Below are positions 27,041 to 36,307 of a stretch of 64,000 nucleotides of DNA, in pieces. A model generated the notes under the pieces. It was given only the letters and a program-made list of their open reading frames with translations, was not told the DNA's origin and searched no databases. Origin of the DNA: Cryomorpha ignava (GTDB lineage Bacteria; Bacteroidota; Bacteroidia; Flavobacteriales_D; Cryomorphaceae); NCBI RefSeq assembly GCF_010686655.1, contig NZ_JAAGVY010000016.1, forward strand, positions 1 to 64,000, read 5' to 3'. The position numbers and the translations under genes are program-made. The first letter of the stretch is position 1; every line of letters starts with the position of its first letter.

Positions 27041-28075
27041 ATGTTTAACTGGATCAAACCCATCTTTTTTCTTTTAGTCACTTCCGCTTTTTTAAGCGGT
27101 TGTGCTAAAGATTCTGCGAATGATAAGCCGCTGCCGCAAAGGCCGTTGCTTGTTATTCCCGAAGGGTTTCCAGAAGTTGCCTTTCCTGAAGACAATCCGT
27201 TTACGAAGGCGAGTTATGATTTGGGTAAGAAATTATTCTTTGACCCTATTCTTTCTCGCGATTCATCCATTAGCTGCGGCTCTTGCCACCAGCCATCTCT
27301 CGCTTTTAGCGATAGGATTGCTTTGACAAGCGGAGTTGACGATGCGCCGGGCAAGCGAAATGTGCCGAGTCTTACAAATATTGGCTACCATCCCTATTTT
27401 ACGCGCGAAGGTGGCGTGCCAACCTTAGAAATGCACGTTTTGGTGCCTATTCAAGAACACAATGAGTTTGACTTTAACATAGTGCTTATTGCTGACCGAT
27501 TAAAAAAGAGTGAGCAGTACGTGGCAATGGCTCAATCGGCTTACGAGCGCGAGCCGGATGCGTTTGTAATTACGCGCGCTTTGGCAAATTTTCAGCGCAC
27601 ACTTATAAGCGGCAACAGTGCTTATGATCGCTATGCTTTTCAAGGTATACCCAATGCTTTGAACGCTGCAGAACTACGCGGAATGAATCTTTTTTTTAGC
27701 GACGAGCTTGCTTGTAGCTCCTGCCATTCGGGTTTTAATTTTACCAATTACACCTTCGAAAACAACGGTCTATACGAAGATTACATTGACGAAGGTCGAA
27801 TGCGTTTAACGGGATTAGAAACGGATAGAGCACGTTTTAAAGTGCCATCATTGCGAAATGTGGAATTAACTGCACCATATATGTTCGATGGTTCGTTGCA
27901 AACCCTTCAAGATGTTGTAGAGCATTATAATTCAGGTGGCTACGCACATGCGAATAAAAATGAAGAAGTAAAACCATTGGGGTTAACCAATACAGAGAAA
28001 AATGATCTTGTAGCTTTCTTAGGATCGCTTACAGATTATGAATTTTTGGAAAACCCAAACCATTATCCCAATTAA
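27041..28075 (+). CDS. Diheme cytochrome c peroxidase / MbnH-like lipoprotein 1
   Basis: A 344-residue lipoprotein (lipobox LSGC, Cys21) with two c-type heme sites, CGSCH at residues 79-83 and CSSCH at 225-229, in the spacing of the bacterial diheme peroxidase/MauG/MbnH superfamily. Conserved KRNVPSLTNIGY and FKVPSLRNVELTAPYMFDGS segments agree. It starts 6 bp after the MbnP-like gene, so a role in maturing that protein by oxidising a Trp is attractive. Ordinary peroxide reduction is the alternative. Confidence 0.88.
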   Translation: MFNWIKPIFFLLVTSAFLSGCAKDSANDKPLPQRPLLVIPEGFPEVAFPEDNPFTKASYDLGKKLFFDPILSRDSSISCGSCHQPSLAFSDRIALTSGVDDAPGKRNVPSLTNIGYHPYFTREGGVPTLEMHVLVPIQEHNEFDFNIVLIADRLKKSEQYVAMAQSAYEREPDAFVITRALANFQRTLISGNSAYDRYAFQGIPNALNAAELRGMNLFFSDELACSSCHSGFNFTNYTFENNGLYEDYIDEGRMRLTGLETDRARFKVPSLRNVELTAPYMFDGSLQTLQDVVEHYNSGGYAHANKNEEVKPLGLTNTEKNDLVAFLGSLTDYEFLENPNHYPN

Positions 28076-28081
28076 TACAAC

Positions 28082-29179
28082 ATGAAAAAATATAAAGTAC
28101 TCATCTGTTTATTGGTTTCTGCTGCATTGTGGCAGGCTTGCGCCGATGATGAAAGTGAGCAGCCAAAACCGCAACCGGCTGTTTACGATGCCACAGCTTA
28201 TGAGTTGAACTATTACGGACTACCGGCACCAAACTTACCCGCAGATAATCAGCTTACCAAACAAAGCGTTCAGCTTGGCAAAATGCTGTTTTACGAGCCG
28301 ATGCTTTCCAGAAACGGCGTACAAACCTGTGCGACGTGCCATAGCCAGCCATCATCTTTTTCAGATACCGCAAAGTTTTCTATTGGTGTAGAAGGCCTTC
28401 CGGGAAAACGGCAGTCAATGGCTATTTTCAATATGGCATGGCATACCAACCAATTCTTTTGGGATGGGCGAGCAGACTTACTTAGAGATCAGGTTTTGAT
28501 GCCCATTCAGGATCCACTCGAAATGAACGAAACGCTTGAAAATGTGGTGGCAAAGCTCAGTGGAACTCAACTTTATCGCGATCAGTTTATGCGCGCTTTT
28601 GGAACCGAAGATGTAAATCCGGAGCGTATTTCTCTTGCGCTTGAGCAATTTATTCTCACAATTATTTCTGCCAATTCAAAGTATGATAAATACAAGGCAG
28701 GCTTAGCAGAGCTTTCTGAAAGTGAACTACGCGGTCTCGAACTATTCGAAGCAGAATACAACCCTTTCTTTCCCGAATTTTCTGGTGCAGATTGTCAGCA
28801 TTGCCACGGCGGACCAAACTTTGAGAATGATCTTTACATGAATAATGGACTGGACATAGAAGCTGATTTTCTTGATTTCGGACGCGAAAATGCAACAGAA
28901 AACCCGGCAGATCGCGCTAAGTTTAAAGTGCCTTCGCTTAGAAATATTGCTGTAACGCCTCCGTATATGCACGATGGAAGGTTCGCTACGCTCGAAGAAG
29001 TAGTAGATCATTACAATGAAGGAATTCACCCTTCGCCTACCATCGATCAAGCACTATTGGCTACAGCCGAAACAGGTTTGTTTTTAACAACAGAAGATAA
29101 AACCGATTTGATAAACTTTTTAAAAACGCTTACCGATGAAACGTATCTGGAAAATCCGGAATACGCATCACCCTTTTAA
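28082..29179 (+). CDS. Diheme cytochrome c peroxidase / MbnH-like lipoprotein 2
   Basis: A 365-residue lipoprotein (lipobox WQAC, Cys20), also with two heme sites, CATCH at 83-87 and CQHCH at 238-242. Family segments include FWDGRADLLRDQVLMPIQDP and FKVPSLRNIAVTPPYMHDGRF. It is a diverged paralogue of the previous gene, separated by 6 bp. The second heme motif sits in a slightly longer loop than in paralogue 1. Two diheme enzymes in tandem behind one MbnP-like gene may act as partners or on different targets. Confidence 0.88.
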   Translation: MKKYKVLICLLVSAALWQACADDESEQPKPQPAVYDATAYELNYYGLPAPNLPADNQLTKQSVQLGKMLFYEPMLSRNGVQTCATCHSQPSSFSDTAKFSIGVEGLPGKRQSMAIFNMAWHTNQFFWDGRADLLRDQVLMPIQDPLEMNETLENVVAKLSGTQLYRDQFMRAFGTEDVNPERISLALEQFILTIISANSKYDKYKAGLAELSESELRGLELFEAEYNPFFPEFSGADCQHCHGGPNFENDLYMNNGLDIEADFLDFGRENATENPADRAKFKVPSLRNIAVTPPYMHDGRFATLEEVVDHYNEGIHPSPTIDQALLATAETGLFLTTEDKTDLINFLKTLTDETYLENPEYASPF

Positions 29180-29193
29180 AACCCTAATATCTT

Positions 29194-31242
29194 ATGAAAA
29201 ACTTTTACGCATTATTTACTCTTTTAGGAATCATTCTATTTTCTACTCCAAGCTTCTCGCAATGCGCGGATGGTGAAGTAGAAGTAGAAATCGTGGTACA
29301 CACAGATGCTTACGGCTATGAAGCCTACTGGCAGCTAGTGCCAAATGGAAATGCATGTAACGACGGCACAATTGCCTCTGGCGGAAATACCGCTGTGGGA
29401 TGCAATGGAGCAGGCGACCAAAATCAAACGCCTGGTGGTTATGGCGACAACCTTGAAATTACTGAAGGCCCGTGGTGTTTGGCTGAAGGTGCAGATTTCG
29501 ATTTAATTTACATTGATGATTGGGGCGATGGTGGTTTTTCCTTCGATGTATATGTAAACGGTTATTCAATTGAGAGTTTTGACGGAATTGGGCTTGGAGC
29601 CACTTTTACTTTTACCGCTGCTGAACCGCCAACTTACGATATGGGGGTGTCTGCATCAAATCTATACCAGTATGTGAATATTGGATCATTTGACATCCAC
29701 GGACATGTTTTTAATTTTGGTACAGAAACTATAAATTCTTTTGATTTCAATTATGCAATTGATGGCGGCGAAACCCAAACTTTTGCAGTAACAGATGCGA
29801 ATTTGGCGAATTACCAGGATATGGAAGTGGAGCATGATACACCATGGATTATTTCTGAAAATGGTGTTTATGAAGTGTCAATCTGGACGGATAATTTGAA
29901 TGGCAATGTCGATGAAAATCCGGCAAACGACACCTTAAACCTTACGGTTGAAGCAGGCCCAGGAACACCAAATATTATCGACAATTACATTAATGCACTT
30001 CCATTAATTACGGCTATTGCCAATGGGTCTGATGACGTGAACAATCCCACAGATCTCGATTTTCATCCGGTATTGAGCAACAAAGAACTTTGGGTAATAA
30101 ACAAAGACACCGAAAACTCAGGTGGAAGCACGGTTACAATTTACAATGCCGGCGAGTCGAACCAAACAGAGCTTTGGAAAAGAGATGGAAATGCGTGGCA
30201 TTTTATGTCGCTACCTACCGGAATCGCATTTAGCCAAAACGGTAATTTCGCGAATTCGCCTGGAGTTTATGACGCCAATCACAATGGCGGAGATGCATTT
30301 ACAGGTCCTGCCCTTTGGTCAAGCGATATGGACATATACGCAGAGCCTTCAGGCGGAAACGGAAGCCACCTTGACATGTTGCATCAATCACCTTATTCAC
30401 AAGGTATTGCAGCTGAAAAAGACAATGCTTTTTGGGTTTTTGATGGATATAGCAATGACATTGTGAGAAACGATTTTGTTGATGACCATGGTCCGGGAAA
30501 TGACGACCATTCTGATGCCAGAATACGCCGATACGCCGATGATGAAGTGCTCCGCGACCCAAATAACGAAGTGGTGAGCCACCTTGTGCTCGACGGAGAA
30601 AATGAATGGTTATACGTTGTAGATCACGGCAATGATCGCGTTATCCGCATAGATATAAATACAGGAATTGTAGGTGGCACACCGCCATATCCGGCCAACG
30701 AGCTTTATGAAGAATATACTATGGTAACTGGTTATACCCAAGAAACCGTAGTGGCTTCCGGAAACCTTTCACGACCAGCTGGGATTGATGTGATAGAAGA
30801 TAGAATGATTGTTTCAGAATTTGAAACAGGCGAAATAGTCATTTACGATATCAGCGTAATGCCTGCGCTTGAACTCCACCGCATCGAAACTGGTTTTAGC
30901 AGTTTGCAAGGAATTAAAATAGGCCCGGATGGGAAAATATGGGGCGTTGACTACAACTCAAATACTGTTTTTAGAGTAGATGATTCTGCCCTTTCGGCAA
31001 ATAATATCGAAATTACTGATCCTATTATCTTTCCAAATCCTACTAGCGACATGATTCAAATAATTAATCTGGATCAAAACGCACTCCTGCAATTATTTGA
31101 CATGCAAGGAAAATTAGTGAAGGAAATGCGAACGAATCAATCAAAAGTCGAAATGAATATGACTGACTTGGAATCAGGTATTTATACACTTAGAGTAAAT
31201 TATGCCCGAGGATCGACGTCTAAAAAGGTTGTAAAACTTTAA
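29194..31242 (+). CDS. Secreted beta-propeller protein with T9SS sorting domain
   Basis: A 682-residue exported protein. Signal peptide ends near PSFSQ (residue 22). Residues about 23-120 form a Gly/Asp-rich domain common in Bacteroidota surface proteins, about 145-250 a CARDB-like beta-sandwich, about 265-610 an NHL/SMP-30-like propeller (repeats such as WLYVVDHGNDRVIRID and GKIWGVDYNSNTVFRVD), and the last 75 a T9SS domain. It is the fourth gene of the MbnP/MbnH-like cluster (14 bp gap). A surface partner role is inferred from synteny only. Confidence 0.8.
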   Translation: MKNFYALFTLLGIILFSTPSFSQCADGEVEVEIVVHTDAYGYEAYWQLVPNGNACNDGTIASGGNTAVGCNGAGDQNQTPGGYGDNLEITEGPWCLAEGADFDLIYIDDWGDGGFSFDVYVNGYSIESFDGIGLGATFTFTAAEPPTYDMGVSASNLYQYVNIGSFDIHGHVFNFGTETINSFDFNYAIDGGETQTFAVTDANLANYQDMEVEHDTPWIISENGVYEVSIWTDNLNGNVDENPANDTLNLTVEAGPGTPNIIDNYINALPLITAIANGSDDVNNPTDLDFHPVLSNKELWVINKDTENSGGSTVTIYNAGESNQTELWKRDGNAWHFMSLPTGIAFSQNGNFANSPGVYDANHNGGDAFTGPALWSSDMDIYAEPSGGNGSHLDMLHQSPYSQGIAAEKDNAFWVFDGYSNDIVRNDFVDDHGPGNDDHSDARIRRYADDEVLRDPNNEVVSHLVLDGENEWLYVVDHGNDRVIRIDINTGIVGGTPPYPANELYEEYTMVTGYTQETVVASGNLSRPAGIDVIEDRMIVSEFETGEIVIYDISVMPALELHRIETGFSSLQGIKIGPDGKIWGVDYNSNTVFRVDDSALSANNIEITDPIIFPNPTSDMIQIINLDQNALLQLFDMQGKLVKEMRTNQSKVEMNMTDLESGIYTLRVNYARGSTSKKVVKL

Positions 31243-31287
31243 TTGTAAGACGACACTATTCTATCTGATATGATAAAATCAGATTAC

Positions 31288-31332
31288 AGCCGGCATCTCC
31301 GAAATATTTAAATTATTAGTGAGGTGCCGGCT
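31288..31332 (+). terminator. Stem-loop terminator after the MbnP-like cluster
   Basis: AGCCGGCATCTC (31288-31299) pairs with GAGGTGCCGGCT (31321-31332), 12 bp with one G-T wobble and a 21-base loop, followed by TTATT. It lies 45 bp after the propeller gene stop and is likely to end the copper island transcript. Confidence 0.6.
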
Positions 31333-31527
31333 TTATTGACACAGTCAAAAGATTATCAGAAATTGAATTCATTAAAATTCCACATTTAGGAGTAAGGGGA
31401 TTTGATAACTTCAAGTATCTTATTCAGATTCTCTTTTTGCACTTAAATATCAGCAAACTAACTCTGAATAAGAAGGAATATATGCTTATCTTTAAAAATC
31501 ATTTTTAGCTTTATAAAACTATTCAGA

Positions 31528-32208
31528 ATGAAAACGATCATAACTCTGGCGTCGATATGTTTTATTTGCCTTTCGGCGAATGCCCAAAATTGGAATTGCG
31601 ATACGTTGATAAACATCGTCAAAACCACAAATCATATTCAAATTCACACGTATGGCAACGTTTACAATATTGATGATATAGATATTTCAATGAGCTACAC
31701 TGCTCGTTTTGAAAACATTCCAGATGAATGGCAGATTTTTCTTGACGATCCCACAAATTCATATACTGAAGTTACAGAAGGCAGCTCAGCAAATTTTACG
31801 CTAAGCGAAGGAATTGATCCACTATACCCGGAGAAAATGATATTCGGAATGAATCACAACGGAGTGCCTGGTCATGGGGAGCTTGTTTACAATATTCATT
31901 CGCTCAGCAATCCGGCAGATTCAACCAAAATGGTATTCGATATTGTGATTACTTCCGGATCTCCCCTGGCAGTCGAAGAAGTTGAATTGGATCGCGCATT
32001 TTACTATGCGGGACAGGGAAATTTTCATCTCCCTGCGAATGTTGAAAGTATCAATGTTTGGAATATTAGTGGCAAGCTTATTACTCAAGCAGAAAATTTA
32101 GGTAATACCCAATACATCAATCTCGATACTGGAAATAATCAATTTATTCTGGCAGAAATCAAAATGAATAATCGGCTTTTTTCCAAAAAATTCGTCGTGA
32201 TAGACTAG
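31528..32208 (+). CDS. Secreted protein with degenerate T9SS-like tail
   Basis: A 226-residue exported protein with signal peptide ending at SANAQ (residue 20). Residues 20-150 form an immunoglobulin-like domain containing DEWQIFLDDPTN and an HNGVPGHGELVYNIHS segment that I recall from Bacteroidota secreted proteins. The last 75 residues (SINVWNISGKLIT to SKKFVVID) resemble a shortened type A sorting domain. No copper motif. It stands alone after the terminator at 31288. Confidence 0.65.
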   Translation: MKTIITLASICFICLSANAQNWNCDTLINIVKTTNHIQIHTYGNVYNIDDIDISMSYTARFENIPDEWQIFLDDPTNSYTEVTEGSSANFTLSEGIDPLYPEKMIFGMNHNGVPGHGELVYNIHSLSNPADSTKMVFDIVITSGSPLAVEEVELDRAFYYAGQGNFHLPANVESINVWNISGKLITQAENLGNTQYINLDTGNNQFILAEIKMNNRLFSKKFVVID

Positions 32209-32278
32209 TTCTTAGGCAGTTGAGATTTAAAACTTTCCAACTAGGTCGAATTTTAGTCACTCAAAAGTTAGTCAACAA

Positions 32279-32998
32279 CTAATCCATTCTTTCAACTTTC
32301 CCTATTCCCGAAATATCGGTTTTTACATCTGCCGGATTACCATAATATTTTACACTCCCAACACCTTCAAGCGTAATGTCGATACGCTCTTGAGCAAAAA
32401 CAGACACCGAGCCCGTTCCTTTGCTTACAACTTCTGCATTTTTAGCTTTGAATTCTGAGCAATCGATCTTCCCAACACCTTCCATGTTAATATTTATGTC
32501 ATTGGCACTACCTTTAACTTCTATCGAACCCACAGATTTGGATGTAAGCATAAACGTATTCACATGGCAATCATCTATTTTTATTTCTCCAATACCTTTA
32601 TTGGTAATTTCTAATTTATTGCCTTGCACAGAATTCTTCAAGTGCAGCTTGCCAATGCTCTCAAGGTTTATCGACTCTAAACTTGGTGAACCTACCTTTA
32701 TGACCAGTTCTTTTTTGCTCTTCGAAAACTTGTCCTTATCATTCAACACAATAGAAAGTTTACCATTATTATTCGATACGTTTAGCGCATCAATTAAGGT
32801 TGAGCTACCGGCAGCATTCAGATAAAAACTATCGGTTTGTTCATAGACAATATCTCCAATCACTTCCAAATTTAAACTCTTAAAATCTGAAATGTCATAC
32901 GTGCGTGAAGTGATAGAATCTGGCTCTGGGCTTGAGCAAGATGCTGCTGCGATAATTATGAAGGTCACTAAACTAATAAGAGAAATTAAGTTTTTCAT
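32279..32998 (-). CDS. GIN-domain (DUF2807) lipoprotein
   Basis: A 239-residue lipoprotein with lipobox AAASC (Cys21). The mature protein is a right-handed beta-helix of the DUF2807 head GIN type, recognised by repeated short strands such as LNLEVIGDIVYEQ, INLESIGKLHLKN and INMEGVGKIDCSEF spaced about 20 residues apart. Ligand and role are unknown; the family is very common in Bacteroidota cell envelopes. It is convergent with the gene at 31528 and divergent from 33171. Confidence 0.85.
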   Translation of the reverse strand: MKNLISLISLVTFIIIAAASCSSPEPDSITSRTYDISDFKSLNLEVIGDIVYEQTDSFYLNAAGSSTLIDALNVSNNNGKLSIVLNDKDKFSKSKKELVIKVGSPSLESINLESIGKLHLKNSVQGNKLEITNKGIGEIKIDDCHVNTFMLTSKSVGSIEVKGSANDININMEGVGKIDCSEFKAKNAEVVSKGTGSVSVFAQERIDITLEGVGSVKYYGNPADVKTDISGIGKVERMD

Positions 32999-33170
32999 TG
33001 TTTTATGTCTAAGGTTGTTTTATCTTAAAAAAGGCTTTTTTAGTCTTAGTCTTTTAATGTTGCAAATTTACCAATATACTGTGCGAAAACAATAATGAAA
33101 CGGAATAGTTACCCTTTCAACCATGAGTTTATGGATTTTCGTATTTTAGCAGCAAGAAACAGCCAGTATC

Positions 33171-34361
33171 ATGAAAAATAGTGTTTTGAAATTCTCATTT
33201 TTATTTCTTTTAGCTGCCTTAACCTTTTTATCCTGTAAAAAAGATGTGCCAGAACCAACAGGTGAAGCACCGGCTACTGTTATTCCTGAAGGTGGTATGA
33301 TAAGTGGAGTGTACAAATGCTGCAATCAAACTGTGATAGATAGTTTTATGATGAGTGATGTAACTGGTAGACTCACATCTCAAGGTGGTCTTTCGTTTAT
33401 AGGCTCAAATGATTCTTATGAATTGCTTTTCTTTCTGCCCCAAGTTATTGACACTGGTCTTTATGCCAATCCTTTTTTCGTAGATAAATATCTAAAAGTA
33501 ATTGAAAATGGTGATACCACTGCGATGTATTCTTCTGATATAAGTCTTCATATTACACAATACCATCAGTTTTCAAATTACACTTTAATATCTGGGACTT
33601 TTGAAGTCTGGGGAATAAATGAAAGCATAAATATACCCAATGGTTCTATTGAAAGTGGAGAGTTTACTAATATCCCACTTTTTCATAATGGTTCTGATGG
33701 TAATTATGTAATCTATCAAGGTGAAGAAGCTGACATAAGTACGTCGAAAATAATGATAACAGATAAGATGTTTTTTTCCCATTTCAGGTTCAAAGATGAA
33801 TATATCCATTCCATTGACTATGGAGAAAGTTCTTCAGGTTTGTCACCTTCTACCTTATCTTCTGGTACGGCGAATTCAAAAGTAAATATTACTGAATTGA
33901 ATGAATCTGAAAGTACAGTGTCAGGTTGGATTAAAACTAAAGAAGAAGTTGACCTTGAACTGCATTTTCAGACTGTCGACTACATGAGTTTTCCAGAGTT
34001 GGAAGACGGTCAAATGGCTGTGGTTTTTAACTTTGGAGAAGAAATTCTGTATTTTGATAGTGCCAAATATGTGATACCTGAATTCCCTTCAAATAAAGTT
34101 GACATCTATGGTTACAAGGGTGAATCGACTGAAACTAGAATTTCAGTTTTTTATAATTTAGTGGATGCAAGTTCTATTCAGGGTCAGTCACAACTTTATA
34201 ATACCGGTCTCACTTACCTTGAAAGTATGATTTATGGGTTCAGTTATCTCGACTTTTCGTCAGATAATACAAAATTGAGTTTCGAATACGGCAGAGCCAT
34301 GGGAGAGCCTATTTATAGACAGCTTTGCATTAAAGGAAAAAATATTCCTATTGGAATGTAA
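33171..34361 (+). CDS. Hypothetical lipoprotein
   Basis: A 396-residue lipoprotein with lipobox FLSC (Cys22) followed by KKD, the usual Bacteroidota surface-lipoprotein pattern. The rest is beta-rich without a domain I recognise. Codon use and composition are AT-rich like nearby accessory genes. It is convergent with the glycosylase gene at 34382. Confidence 0.65.
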   Translation: MKNSVLKFSFLFLLAALTFLSCKKDVPEPTGEAPATVIPEGGMISGVYKCCNQTVIDSFMMSDVTGRLTSQGGLSFIGSNDSYELLFFLPQVIDTGLYANPFFVDKYLKVIENGDTTAMYSSDISLHITQYHQFSNYTLISGTFEVWGINESINIPNGSIESGEFTNIPLFHNGSDGNYVIYQGEEADISTSKIMITDKMFFSHFRFKDEYIHSIDYGESSSGLSPSTLSSGTANSKVNITELNESESTVSGWIKTKEEVDLELHFQTVDYMSFPELEDGQMAVVFNFGEEILYFDSAKYVIPEFPSNKVDIYGYKGESTETRISVFYNLVDASSIQGQSQLYNTGLTYLESMIYGFSYLDFSSDNTKLSFEYGRAMGEPIYRQLCIKGKNIPIGM

Positions 34362-34381
34362 TTATCCTGTAGCTGTTATTT

Positions 34382-34933
34382 TCAATCCATCCACTTAGGC
34401 TTCAATCCTTCAATTTCCATAAAAACAGGGCAATTACTATCATGTGTACCAGATAAAAACCCGGTACTCATCAAAAACTCATTTGTAATTTCGCCACCCG
34501 TAAATTTGAATGTTTTCTTGAAAAGCTTTACCCATTCCTCCCGCTTTAGCGGATGGTTTTTATCAAGCCAAGCTTTGAACGACCCGTGCTCTTTTTGCAA
34601 CTCCACAATTTTTTGAGCGTTGTGAATCGCAGCGTTTACTTTCAGCTTATTGCGAATTATGCCGGCATCGGCTAAAAGCCTTTCGCGATCGCTTTCATCA
34701 AATGCAGCTATTTTATCAATATCAAAATCAGCGTACGCCTTCCGGAAATTATCTCGCTTTTTAAGAATGGTGTCCCACGAAAGTCCAGCTTGATTAATTT
34801 CAAGAATCAGGCGACCAAAAAGTTCGTTGTCATCTTCTATCGGGAAACCGTAAGCTCTATCGTGGTAGTCGATATGCACTTGCGATAGCTCACCATTTCT
34901 TATGGCTTGGCAATATGATTTTGGAATATCCAT
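34382..34933 (-). CDS. tag: DNA-3-methyladenine glycosylase I
   Basis: A 183-residue base-excision repair enzyme removing 3-methyladenine from alkylated DNA. Family landmarks are YHDRAYGFPIEDDNELF at about residues 23-39, NQAGLSWDTILKKR at about 47-60 with the substrate-pocket tryptophan, and the late zinc ligands His and Cys in GTHDSNCPVF at about 161-170. N-terminal Cys8 and His20 would complete the zinc site as in E. coli Tag. Length is normal. Confidence 0.9.
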   Translation of the reverse strand: MDIPKSYCQAIRNGELSQVHIDYHDRAYGFPIEDDNELFGRLILEINQAGLSWDTILKKRDNFRKAYADFDIDKIAAFDESDRERLLADAGIIRNKLKVNAAIHNAQKIVELQKEHGSFKAWLDKNHPLKREEWVKLFKKTFKFTGGEITNEFLMSTGFLSGTHDSNCPVFMEIEGLKPKWMD

Positions 34934-34996
34934 CGGAGCAAAGTTGATGATTTGATTAGTATGTGTCTTTTTTGAGAAATAAAAATTTCTTGGAAG

Positions 34997-36115
34997 TCAA
35001 TCCAATAGTTCCCTAAAATTACTGCGGTCAATAATTTTTATATCGACATCATAAGCATTCTTAAAAGCAGTGGGCGTTTTGACCGTTTTCTTTGCTTTCC
35101 ATTTAAATTCAAAAGCAGTTAAAGTGCCGTCTTTTTCTTCTACCAAGTCTATTTCTTGTTGAGATACGGTGCGCCAAAAGTACATTTTGGTATAATCATT
35201 TTTTGAATAAGCATGATATTTCAAACGCTCAGCCATCAAAAAATTCTCCCACAAAGCACCAACGTCTGTCCGCAATTCTAAAGGTTGAAAATTGCCTATT
35301 ACCATATTGCGAACGCCCGTATCGTAAAAGTAGATTTTTTGAGTTCGCTTAATTTCATTTCTCAAGTTCCCGCTATAACTACCTAAGCGAAACACTACAA
35401 AGGCTTTTTCGAGAAGATTGATATAATTTGAGATTGTGTTTTTATCCACGCCAACAAGTTGAGCTAGCTCATTATAACTTACTTCATTCCCAATCTGAAA
35501 CGCCAGAGCGCGTACCAGCTTTTCGAGTATTGCTGGTTTTCTGATGTTCCCAAAAGCTAGAATATCCTTGTACAAATAACTGTTTACCAGATTCTGCAAA
35601 ACTTCTATTTCATCGCCAGTTGAGTTTAGCACATCCGGATAAAATCCAAATTGCATTCTGTTTACCAAATCTTGCTCGGCTTGAATATATCCAACCTTGT
35701 TTTCATACTCTGTCCATGAAATAGGGTAGAGTTCATAAGGCCAGGATCGTCCAGTTAATGGTTCTTGAATTTCATTGGTCAAATCGAATGAAGATGAACC
35801 GCTAACCAAAAGCTGAACATTTTTGAATTGATCTGTTATCAGCTTTAACGTAATACCAATTTTTGGAATGCGTTGTGCTTCGTCAATAAACACGGTATCA
35901 TTACTTCCTAGTATTGCCCTGAGCTGCGCAGTGGTTGGTTCAGTTAGAGCAAGACGCGTTGAAGGATCATCTGCATCGAGAAATAAATGTGGCCTTCCAT
36001 CAAGTATTTGATTTATCAGAGTGGTTTTACCAACCTGGCGCGACCCAAGTAAAATGATTGCTTTTCCCTTTCCTAGCTTAGCAGATATTGTGTCAAAAAG
36101 TGCGCGATTATACAT
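34997..36115 (-). CDS. AAA ATPase with DUF4143 domain
   Basis: A 372-residue cytoplasmic protein. Walker A GSRQVGKTT is at residues 24-32, Walker B is TVFIDEAQRI at about 74-83, and the second half is DUF4143 with a nuclease-like motif region (QQEIDLVEEKDGTLTAFEFKWK). This type is widespread, often carried alone in accessory regions, and has been discussed as a toxin-antitoxin-like or defence-like stand-alone unit; the role is unresolved. A 46-bp palindrome begins 18 bp upstream of its start. Confidence 0.88.
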   Translation of the reverse strand: MYNRALFDTISAKLGKGKAIILLGSRQVGKTTLINQILDGRPHLFLDADDPSTRLALTEPTTAQLRAILGSNDTVFIDEAQRIPKIGITLKLITDQFKNVQLLVSGSSSFDLTNEIQEPLTGRSWPYELYPISWTEYENKVGYIQAEQDLVNRMQFGFYPDVLNSTGDEIEVLQNLVNSYLYKDILAFGNIRKPAILEKLVRALAFQIGNEVSYNELAQLVGVDKNTISNYINLLEKAFVVFRLGSYSGNLRNEIKRTQKIYFYDTGVRNMVIGNFQPLELRTDVGALWENFLMAERLKYHAYSKNDYTKMYFWRTVSQQEIDLVEEKDGTLTAFEFKWKAKKTVKTPTAFKNAYDVDIKIIDRSNFRELLD

Positions 36116-36132
36116 TGAAAACTATCTTTTTG

Positions 36133-36178
36133 GTGAACGTATTCACCAAATATAGCTATTTTTGGTGAATACGTTCAC
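36133..36178. promoter_or_regulatory. 46-bp nested palindrome upstream of the DUF4143 ATPase
   Basis: Two perfect 18-bp arms (36133-36150 and 36161-36178) are exact reverse complements, and the 10-base centre is itself self-complementary apart from one T-T pair. Each arm also contains its own half palindrome, GGTGAA-N4-TTCACC. This looks like a double operator for a dimeric repressor or a cruciform/hairpin. It lies between the divergent genes at 36115 and 36308. Confidence 0.75.
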
Positions 36179-36307
36179 TGATAATTGCTTTTTATCCAGA
36201 TATGATAAGTTGAAACCTGCACTCTTTAGATATTCCTTCTATACAGTAGCAATCATTAAAGGAAATAAAACCGACAATTAAGAGTTTGATAATATCAAAC
36301 CAGCCAA

